DNA of 64,000 nt from Deltaproteobacteria bacterium (GTDB lineage Bacteria; Desulfobacterota; Binatia; UBA1149; SPBQ01). Below the pieces are notes generated by a model that saw only the letters and a list, made by a program, of their open reading frames with translations, did no database searches and had not been told where the DNA came from. Positions within the stretch are counted from its first letter, which is position 1. The number at the start of each line of letters is the position of its first letter. Below are positions 32,064 through 38,843 of the stretch, in pieces. Location of the stretch: the NCBI GenBank assembly GCA_029262375.1, contig JAJCZM010000008.1, forward strand, positions 193,291-257,290, read 5' to 3'. The position numbers and the translations under genes were made by a program.

Positions 32064-34051
32064 GCGTGTTCTTGAGTGCGTGCGGTGGCTGCTTCCCGCG
32101 CGCGTTCGCGGCGGCGCGCGCCACTTACGGGGAAAATGCAGATTCCGGTACCTGCGATGATCACGAATCCGCCTATCCAGAACCAAACCACCAACGGATT
32201 GATGTAGGCCTGGAACGTGGCGGTCTTCTCGGGGTCGATAGATCCAAGGATCACGTAGAGATCGTCTCGCCAGGTGGTGCGGAAGTCGACTTCTGTGGCC
32301 GGTTGCTCGGGCTTCCGGTAGAAACGTTTTTCCGGCGAGATGGTCGCGATCTCTTCGTCATTTTCGAAGACGGTGAGCGTCGCAATCATGCGCGCCATGT
32401 GATCGTCGCTGCGATCGACCGCGTCGTCGTAGCGCAGCGTGTATGGGCCGATCGAGAAGCTCTCGCCGGGATCGACGGTGTACATCTCTTCGACGCGATA
32501 GATCGACGACATGGCAACACCGATGAAAATGAACACGACGCCGAGGTGGACGACGTACCCGCCGTAGCGTCGCTGATTCTTGGTCAGAAGAGTGAAGAGC
32601 GCGCTAACATAGTTCTGGCCGACCATCGACACGCGGGCGGCTGCACCGCGATGAAACTCGAGCGTGATCGTGTAGAGCACAAACGCCGAAAACGACACGA
32701 CGAGGACCGCGTTGATGTCTCGCATGCCCGCAAAGAACGCGATGGCTCCGGCGGTAATGCCGAAAAGTGATGGTGCAAGGAAGGTTCTGGCGAGCTTATC
32801 GATAGTCGAGCGGCGCCACGCGATCAGCGGCCCCACGCCCATCAAGAAGAGAAGCGCGATCGCCAGCGGTGCGTTCACCCGGTTGAAGAACGGTGGACCG
32901 ACGGTGATCTTCACGCCGCGTACCCATTCCGAAAGCACGGGAAAAACCGTTCCCCAGAACGTCGCGAAAGCGATTCCCACCAGCAGCAGATTGTTGAACA
33001 GGAACGCGGACTCGCGTGAAAGCATCGAGTCGAGCTGATGCTTCGGGCGAAGTTCAGGTAGACGACGTATGGTCAGGATCGTCGAGAAAACGATTACTGC
33101 GGCCAAGAAAGCCAAGAAGAACGGTCCAAGCCCCGACTGTGTGAACGAGTGCACCGACGAGATCACACCGCTGCGGGTAAGGAACGTGCCGAAGATCGTC
33201 AGGCAGAACGTCAGGATGATCAAGGTCATGTTCCAGACCTTCAACATGTCCTTTCGTTCCTGGATCATTACCGAGTGCAGATAGGCGGTGCCCGTCATCA
33301 AGGGCATGAACGCCGCGTTCTCTACGGGATCCCAAGCCCAGTAGCCGCCCCAGCCGAGAACTTCGTAGGCCCACCGCGCACCCAGGATGTTGCCGCAACA
33401 AAGGAAGAACCAAGCGGCCAATGACCATCGTCGTGACGTACGGATCCAGAGATCGTCGAGGCGGCCGGTGGCGAGTGCTGCGATCGCGAATCCGAACGGA
33501 ATCGTCCAGGTCACGTAGCCGAGATAGAGCGCCGGCGGATGAATCTGCATCCAGTAGTTCTGCAGCAGCGGATTGAGATCCGAGCCTTCGGCAGGAATGA
33601 ACGGCAACTGAGCGAACGGCGGGGTGACGGTGTTGAGCAGTGAGAGAAAGAACGCTCCGACCGTCATGCAGGTCGCGACCACGAAGGGCATGAGGATGCG
33701 ATTACGCTCGCGGTTCTGGAAAATCACCAGCGAGGTCATGCTCGTGAGCAGCAGGGCCCAGAACAGCAGCGAGCCTTCCATGCCTCCCCACAGCGCAGCG
33801 ATGCGGAACCGCAGCGGCAGGGTGCTGCTCGAGTAGCTGGCGACGTACTTCAAGCTGAAGTCGTGTGTGATGAGCCCGTGAACCAGCGCGATCGTCGCGA
33901 TGACGACCATCGCGTGACAGGTATAAGCTGCATGTTCCCCGCTCGCGACGAAGTCTCGGCGGCGATTGAGCCCTCCGTAGACCGACGCGCCGATCGAATA
34001 GACCGCCGCGATCAGTGCGATGAGGACGGCGAGGTTGCCGATCGTGATCAT
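32060..34051 (-). CDS. ccmF: Heme lyase subunit CcmF
   Basis: CcmF is the large polytopic heme lyase component that attaches heme to apocytochrome c at the outer face of the inner membrane. The 663-residue protein has many membrane helices and the tryptophan-rich heme-handling motif WGGYWAWDPVENAAFMPLM around residue 215-235, followed by IQERKDMLKVWNMTLIILTF and GTFLTRSGVISSVHSFTQSG, both typical of CcmF. Conserved histidine-bearing segments such as QIHPPALYLGYVT are present. It lies three bases downstream of ccmE and overlaps ccmH. Confidence 0.95.
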   Translation of the reverse strand: MITIGNLAVLIALIAAVYSIGASVYGGLNRRRDFVASGEHAAYTCHAMVVIATIALVHGLITHDFSLKYVASYSSSTLPLRFRIAALWGGMEGSLLFWALLLTSMTSLVIFQNRERNRILMPFVVATCMTVGAFFLSLLNTVTPPFAQLPFIPAEGSDLNPLLQNYWMQIHPPALYLGYVTWTIPFGFAIAALATGRLDDLWIRTSRRWSLAAWFFLCCGNILGARWAYEVLGWGGYWAWDPVENAAFMPLMTGTAYLHSVMIQERKDMLKVWNMTLIILTFCLTIFGTFLTRSGVISSVHSFTQSGLGPFFLAFLAAVIVFSTILTIRRLPELRPKHQLDSMLSRESAFLFNNLLLVGIAFATFWGTVFPVLSEWVRGVKITVGPPFFNRVNAPLAIALLFLMGVGPLIAWRRSTIDKLARTFLAPSLFGITAGAIAFFAGMRDINAVLVVSFSAFVLYTITLEFHRGAAARVSMVGQNYVSALFTLLTKNQRRYGGYVVHLGVVFIFIGVAMSSIYRVEEMYTVDPGESFSIGPYTLRYDDAVDRSDDHMARMIATLTVFENDEEIATISPEKRFYRKPEQPATEVDFRTTWRDDLYVILGSIDPEKTATFQAYINPLVVWFWIGGFVIIAGTGICIFPVSGARRRERAREAATARTQEHA

Positions 34052-34054
34052 CTA

Positions 34055-34501
34055 TTAGTTCTCGATCGCTTCGGAGGCTGCTCGGTCGGGATAGTTGGGG
34101 TCATCGCCCGGCTCGGCCTCGTACTTGGACGGGCAACTCGTGAGGACGGTGGTGGCTTCGAAGGGGTCGCCTGCAGCGTAGGGGCCTTCGACGACGACGT
34201 CGCGTCCCTCGGCGAACATGTCGGGCAGAATTCCCGTGTAGTGAACTCCGATCGTGCCTTCGCCTTCGATGTCGTCGAGCGTGAAGTGTAGATCGTTCGT
34301 CTTCGAGTCCCAGACCATCGAGTCCTCGGCTACTCTCCCGGCGATACGCAGCGTGGTGCCTGCATATGCATTGCCGCCGGTGACGAATTCACTGACCGTC
34401 ACCATGTACATCTTGGTTTGGTCGACGGCCGTGTAGACCAGGAATCCGACGGTCGAGATGATGATGGCTATGCCGGCGACGAATTTTAGTTGCTGGTTCA
34501 C
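34055..34501 (-). CDS. ccmE: Heme chaperone CcmE, Cys-type (CxxxY)
   Basis: CcmE carries heme covalently from CcmC to CcmF in the periplasm. The 148-residue protein has an N-terminal membrane anchor (FVAGIAIIISTVGFLVYTAV) and an OB-fold domain with LRIAGRVAEDSMVWDSKTND, LHFTLDD, HYTGILPDMFAEGRDVVVEG. The usual heme-binding His motif (HxxxY) is replaced by CPSKY, i.e. CxxxY, the variant known from archaea and Desulfovibrio-type bacteria in which heme attaches to cysteine. The tail is acidic. It is the first gene of the ccmEFH-zinc ribbon run; ccmA, B, C and D are not in this window. Confidence 0.93.
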   Translation of the reverse strand: MNQQLKFVAGIAIIISTVGFLVYTAVDQTKMYMVTVSEFVTGGNAYAGTTLRIAGRVAEDSMVWDSKTNDLHFTLDDIEGEGTIGVHYTGILPDMFAEGRDVVVEGPYAAGDPFEATTVLTSCPSKYEAEPGDDPNYPDRAASEAIEN

Positions 34502-34595
34502 GTATCGAGACCTCGGTAGCGCCAGTTAGGCGGCGCTGCGCTCTGTCTAAAAAGGTATCGAAAGGGGGTTTCCGCTACAAGCGTGAAACATGGCG

Positions 34596-34784
34596 TCAGT
34601 CGGAGGATTCGCCGTCGGAATCGGCGTTCTCCGGCACCTCGGCAGGCTCACCGGGAAGTCGATAAGCACCGTCGAGCCAGTTGCCCAGGTCGATTAGTTT
34701 GCAGCGCTCACAGCAAAAAGGCGGGAACTGCGTCTCGTTGCGTTCAAACGCCGCCTGGCAAGTTGGACAGGTCATCGATCGCAT
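34596..34784 (-). CDS. yacG: Zinc-binding protein YacG (DNA gyrase inhibitor family)
   Basis: YacG proteins bind one zinc and, in E. coli, inhibit gyrase by binding GyrB. From ATG 34784 (ATG 34775 is an alternative) the product is 62 residues with TCPTCQAAFERNETQFPPFC followed by CERCKLIDLGNWLDGAYRLP, matching the family pattern CPxC...PFCSxRCxxIDLxxWxxxxYxIP, except that Cys replaces the usual Ser after PFC. The tail is acidic. It lies 95 bases upstream of ccmE on the same strand. The ORF track begins too far upstream. Confidence 0.88.
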   Translation of the reverse strand: MRSMTCPTCQAAFERNETQFPPFCCERCKLIDLGNWLDGAYRLPGEPAEVPENADSDGESSD

Positions 34785-34859
34785 GGTTGCTCGTGCTCGC
34801 TCATCGTCGCCAGCTTGGCCTATCTCGGGCATATAGCACCACAAGTAGGACATCGCGCT

Positions 34860-34889
34860 TCATGAGACGGCGATGAGACCGTCTCATGA
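34860..34889. repeat. Inverted repeat, 11-bp arms
   Basis: TCATGAGACGG and its exact complement CCGTCTCATGA flank an 8-base loop that itself contains GATGAGA, a partial repeat of an arm. It lies 75 bases upstream of the yacG start and is well placed to be an operator or a leader hairpin. No T tract follows on either strand. Confidence 0.45.
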
Positions 34890-35025
34890 CGTGCGAGCAG
34901 ATGCGGACTGACGCACCGTGTGAGTCTAAACAGAGTTCGGACGCACTTGTAAATCGTCCCAAATATCCCGAGATTCAGCAATAACAGGTCACAGACTAGT
35001 ACCTTTGGGATACCGACGGTACGGC

Positions 35026-35166
35026 GTGGTCACGCCGGAAGAAGCGAAGCGGAGCGCACGAGAGATAGTCGTCGAGTTGGCCGCCCGCGAACCACATCGA
35101 GCGCAGCATCGCATTGATTGGCTGATCCATATACTTCGCGGGGAGGGCGAGCGTGAGGACTCTTGA
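35026..35166 (+). CDS. Possible small protein (46 aa) ahead of the sulfatase
   Basis: A frame starting at GTG 35026 encodes MVTPEEAKRSAREIVVELAA, followed by an Arg/His-rich stretch and IDWLIHILRGEGER. The predicted product is one or two amphipathic helices and the frame is open a little further upstream (TTG 35005). It overlaps the sulfatase start (35153) by 14 bases, with the sulfatase ribosome binding site GGGGAGGG lying inside its last codons, as in a coupled leader gene. There is no clear ribosome binding site before it, and it was too short for the ORF track. It may be a chance frame. Confidence 0.3.
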   Translation: MVTPEEAKRSAREIVVELAAREPHRAQHRIDWLIHILRGEGEREDS

Positions 35167-36895
35167 ACGTCTGGTCACGGGAATCGAATTGATGCCGACT
35201 CCGAATCTGCGTTCCGTGGCTTCCGTGCTGACCACCGGCATACTTTGCGTGACCCTGCTCGGGTGTTCGGGGGAGAGTCGGTCGACCGATGAGTCCCAAC
35301 CCGATCGTCCCAACATCGTCTTGTTGATCAGCGACGATCATGGCTGGCCGTATTTCGGCTTCATGGGCGATGCGATCGTGCAAACTCCGCACATCGATGC
35401 ACTGGCCGCGCGCAGCGCCGTGTTCCCCTACGGGTTTGTGCACGCGAGCACGTGTCGTCCGTCGTTGATGGCCCTCCTTACCGGGCTGTACGAGGACCAA
35501 TGGGACGATAAGAATCGGACCCTGACTGAGAAGGGACTCCTGTCGCACGTTCAGACCCACGAGTTTCGCGAGATCGACTACTACCGAACGCTGCCGCGGG
35601 AACTTGCGAAAGTGGGCTACGTTTCATTTCAGGGCGGTAAGCACTGGGAGGGAACGTTCTCGGAGGCGGGGTTCACCGCCGGTACGAAGACGGCGCGCGG
35701 GAAGAATATGCTCGAGATGAATGCGCATTCGGGCGGTGCCGCGAAGTTTGCAAGAGAATCGATCGAGGCCGCAACCGAATTCATCGAAGCGTCCGATAAC
35801 CAGCCGTTCTTCATGTGGTTTGCACCGGAACTGCCGCACTATCCTTTGGATGCCGGCGACGAGTTCACGAGTCTGTACGCAGGGAAGGGGCTGACGATGC
35901 TGGCGCAGGCCTACTACGCCAACATCTCGCGTCTCGATGCCCGCGTCGGGGAGCTCCTGGAGTATCTCGATCGGACCGGGAGAAGTGACAACACGCTGGT
36001 AGTTTTCCTTTCCGACAACGGATGGGAGCAGGATCCCTTCGAGAATCGCTTCATGCAGATTGGATTCGGCGGCCCACGCGGCAAGGCATCGGCTTATGAG
36101 CTGGGTTTCCGAACGCCTGTTCTTGTTAGCTACCCGGGTCGCGTCAAACCCCGCCGCGATGAGGGTTTGGTTCTTGGAATCGATTTGTTTGCAACGATGC
36201 TCGATTACGCTGGAGCTCCGCAATTGCGCGATAGGTTCGGCATCAGTCTGCGTGCTCTGCTTGAGGAGGGTGACGGCGAAACGAGGTCGCACGTCGTCGA
36301 GAAAACAGGCGTTGTCCGGGTTCGCGATGAGAAGGAACTGGCGGCGAACGCTGGTAACCCTATGATCAAGCATCCGATGTATTTCGTTCGCACAAGAACC
36401 TGGCGCTACATCTGGAAATACGCGACCGAGATAGAAGAGCTCTACCGCATAGATACCGATCCATACGAACAGGTTGATGTTGCCGCCGACAACAGGGAGA
36501 CGGCCGTAGAACTTCGGGCGTACATCGAGAACTGGCTCGCGGGGCTGCGTGCGCAACGTGATGGATACGATGTCGACGGTGTGGTTCGCGACACATCGAC
36601 TTCACGGCCGGCTGCCGGTTTGAAGCTCGTTCTTAGCGTATCGGCGACTGACAAGCGGAGGATCGAGCGTGAAGCCATCTCTGACAGCGACGGTCGCTTC
36701 GCATTCCGCGATTTGCCGCCGGGTGACTTCACTTTGACGTCCGGGGTTGCCGGTATCACGCTCTCGGCGGCCGGTGACCCGGATAAGAGGGTACGCGTAG
36801 TGTTGCCGCAGGGGGCCATCGGTGGTTTCGTGGCGGTTGGCGCGACCAAGATGCCGGCGGGGGCGCAGGCGGTCGGCTTGCAAAATGATTCCTAA
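35153..36895 (+). CDS. Sulfatase-family lipoprotein with atypical CxPxL active-site motif
   Basis: The 580-residue protein starts at GTG, five bases after a strong GGGGAGGG; ATG 35192 is an alternative. An N-terminal hydrophobic segment ends in the lipobox TLLGC. The alkaline-phosphatase-fold sulfatase domain runs from PNIVLLISDDHGWPYFGFMG and includes QTPHIDALAARS, HASTCRPSLMALLTGLY, TLVVFLSDNGWEQ and GPRGKASAYELGFRTPVLVS. Formylglycine-forming sulfatases carry C-x-P-x-R; here the sequence is CRPSL, so the Arg is Leu. Residues about 475-580 form a carboxypeptidase-regulatory-like (Ig-type) domain: SDSDGRFAFRDLPPGDFTLT. The substrate is unknown. It overlaps the next gene by 11 bases. Confidence 0.88.
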   Translation: MRTLERLVTGIELMPTPNLRSVASVLTTGILCVTLLGCSGESRSTDESQPDRPNIVLLISDDHGWPYFGFMGDAIVQTPHIDALAARSAVFPYGFVHASTCRPSLMALLTGLYEDQWDDKNRTLTEKGLLSHVQTHEFREIDYYRTLPRELAKVGYVSFQGGKHWEGTFSEAGFTAGTKTARGKNMLEMNAHSGGAAKFARESIEAATEFIEASDNQPFFMWFAPELPHYPLDAGDEFTSLYAGKGLTMLAQAYYANISRLDARVGELLEYLDRTGRSDNTLVVFLSDNGWEQDPFENRFMQIGFGGPRGKASAYELGFRTPVLVSYPGRVKPRRDEGLVLGIDLFATMLDYAGAPQLRDRFGISLRALLEEGDGETRSHVVEKTGVVRVRDEKELAANAGNPMIKHPMYFVRTRTWRYIWKYATEIEELYRIDTDPYEQVDVAADNRETAVELRAYIENWLAGLRAQRDGYDVDGVVRDTSTSRPAAGLKLVLSVSATDKRRIEREAISDSDGRFAFRDLPPGDFTLTSGVAGITLSAAGDPDKRVRVVLPQGAIGGFVAVGATKMPAGAQAVGLQNDS

Positions 36896-38057
36896 GTTGG
36901 ATGTTCACGCCGGCGGTCCGGCTTTGCGGACCATCTTGGGGCGGGTGTTCCTCGTGCTTGTCGGTCCCATGCTGATCTTGGGTGTTGGTGAACTCGTAAC
37001 GAGTTCGGCGGGGCAGCGCCTGCTCGCGTCCGATCCGCTCTACCTTGCCGGCCAGGAGATGGAGAAGTGCCGATCGGCGCCGTCGCTGGTCGAGTGGTGC
37101 CGGACGAAGAAGCTGGGACCCGGCCAGACTGCGGTGTACACGGTCGGCGGCAGTAGCGTGCAGGGCTATCCAATCCGCATTCAGTCCTTCCCGAAACACC
37201 TCGCCACCGTTCTTCGCCAACGCTCAGGCTCTCGATACGCCGTGCAGAACTTTGGCGCCATGTGCCGCGACAGTATTTTCGTCCGCCAGTGTTTAGCGCA
37301 CTTACAACCCGCCCCCGGCTCGATCGTGGTGCTGTATGCAGGCCACAACGATATGGCCAATTTTGTCGTCCCATGGCCGTCTCTGCGTTACTTGTCGGAA
37401 GAATATCCCGCGCTATTGGAGATCCCTCGGTGGCTTGCCGGTACGCATTTGTATTCTGCGCTCATCGACAAGGGAGGGCGCTGGCCGCAACAGCCGACCT
37501 TGACGCGGCATCGGATGAAGAGCCCGGACTACGAACGCGCTCGTGATTTTGCGATCGAAAAATATACCGAGAACCTGAAACAGATTCTGGATTCGACCCA
37601 AGCACAAGGATCGCGCGTGATTCTGGCAACGCTCGTGAGCAATCTTTACGAATTTCCGTTCCGCAAATCCAAGTGGGATCCGGCGGTGATGAACACAACG
37701 GAGATGGCCCCCGAAAAGCAGAACTGGCAACGAGCTTACCGCGCGGGAATCCGCGCCTTCCGTGAACAGCTCTTTACGGACGCGCTCAGCGAATTCAAAA
37801 TCGCGCGCGACGAGCTCATGGTCGGGCGTGCGCCGAGCATGCTGAATGACCGTATTCGCAGCCTGGCGGCATCCTACCCTCACGTGACCTTGCTCGATAC
37901 CGAGCGGATTCTCGATGAGTTGGGACGTCACGAGGGCATCGGCTGCAACTTCTTCGGGGAGCAAGACTGGTGCGATCAGTTCCACCCCAATCGTCGCCTG
38001 CACGCGATCATTGGCGATCACTTGGCCGCGATAATCGAACGCTTGGACAACGGCTGA
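36885..38057 (+). CDS. SGNH/GDSL-type hydrolase, membrane-anchored or secreted
   Basis: From ATG 36885, overlapping the sulfatase stop by 11 bases, the product has 390 residues. A hydrophobic N-terminal segment (GRVFLVLVGPMLILGVGELV) suggests secretion or anchoring. SGNH-hydrolase blocks are present: YTVGGSSVQGYP (block I, with GGSS in place of GDS), NFGAMCRDSIFVRQCLA (block II region), VVLYAGHNDMANF (block III, GHND) and DQFHPNRRLHAI (block V, DxxH). Several cysteines occur. Members of this type often act on acyl groups of polysaccharides. The tight coupling to the sulfatase suggests joint action on one exported or surface substrate; this is inference. The ORF track start upstream is wrong. 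Confidence 0.82.
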   Translation: MIPKLDVHAGGPALRTILGRVFLVLVGPMLILGVGELVTSSAGQRLLASDPLYLAGQEMEKCRSAPSLVEWCRTKKLGPGQTAVYTVGGSSVQGYPIRIQSFPKHLATVLRQRSGSRYAVQNFGAMCRDSIFVRQCLAHLQPAPGSIVVLYAGHNDMANFVVPWPSLRYLSEEYPALLEIPRWLAGTHLYSALIDKGGRWPQQPTLTRHRMKSPDYERARDFAIEKYTENLKQILDSTQAQGSRVILATLVSNLYEFPFRKSKWDPAVMNTTEMAPEKQNWQRAYRAGIRAFREQLFTDALSEFKIARDELMVGRAPSMLNDRIRSLAASYPHVTLLDTERILDELGRHEGIGCNFFGEQDWCDQFHPNRRLHAIIGDHLAAIIERLDNG

Positions 38058-38068
38058 CTCGAGTCAGC
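38053..38068. repeat. 16-bp perfect palindrome
   Basis: GCTGACTCGAGTCAGC overlaps the stop codon of the SGNH hydrolase gene. It could form a small hairpin at the mRNA end. No T run follows. Confidence 0.35.
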
Positions 38069-38169
38069 GCGTAGCCGTTTTCAATACCGCCGAGACGTTA
38101 TCGCGCGCGCGTTGCGTTGAGGGTCCTCTGGGCGGGGGCCTCCAAGGAGCACAAACGCTTGAAAAATGG

Positions 38170-38241
<72 letters not shown>

Positions 38242-38357
38242 ATATTCCGACCCTATATGGGCGAAGCGCCTGATTCGGTCAACCTGGGGGCGCGGGGCCC
38301 TGGTTGGGCGTGCTTGCTGTGTTTGCTCGCGACGGAGCATCTGTTAGAGCCGCTCGC

Positions 38358-38840
38358 ATGTCTGAAGTCGGTAACGCGGAGCCGGGCGAACGCCCGACCT
38401 GGGACGAGTACTTTCTTACGATCACGCGCCAGGTGGCGGAACGCTCGACCTGCGTTCGCGCCAAAGTAGGCGCGGTCATCGTCCGTGACCGGAGCATCTT
38501 GGCTACCGGCTACAATGGTGCGCCGGCCGGGATGCCCCATTGTCTGGACGTAGGCTGCCTCGTCTACGAATCGAAGACGCCCGACGGAAATATCGAAGAG
38601 AACTGTTTCCGTACGATACACGCGGAGATCAATGCGATTGCACAGGCCGCCCGCAACGGCACACGCATTGATGGTGCCGATATTTACGTGACGCACACGC
38701 CGTGTATCCACTGCTTCAAGACGCTGGTGAACACGGGCATCAAGCGCATGTTCTACGCGAAGCCCTACAAGATGGAGACGCTCGACGAATTGCTGCGCAA
38801 CACCGGAGTGGAGCTCATCGGTCTCGTGCCGCCGGGCTGA
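38358..38840 (+). CDS. Deoxycytidylate (dCMP) deaminase family protein
   Basis: The enzyme converts dCMP to dUMP, the thymidylate precursor. From ATG 38358 the product has 160 residues. It shows the zinc-binding cytidine deaminase motifs TIHAEINAIAQAAR (HxE) and THTPCIHCFKTLVNTGIKRM (PCxxC), and the N-terminal part RSTCVRAKVGAVIVRDRSIL, ATGYNGAPAGMPHC typical of dCMP deaminases (ComEB type). MPHCLDVGC supplies further cysteines of the kind that bind a second zinc in this family. The ORF track start 54 bases upstream adds non-conserved sequence. It converges on uvrA with a 3-base gap. Confidence 0.92.
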   Translation: MSEVGNAEPGERPTWDEYFLTITRQVAERSTCVRAKVGAVIVRDRSILATGYNGAPAGMPHCLDVGCLVYESKTPDGNIEENCFRTIHAEINAIAQAARNGTRIDGADIYVTHTPCIHCFKTLVNTGIKRMFYAKPYKMETLDELLRNTGVELIGLVPPG

Positions 38841-38843
38841 CCC

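Noticed and set aside
35030-35560. 176-residue minus-strand ORF over the sulfatase 5' end
   Set aside because: Shadow of the sulfatase frame; no recognisable features.
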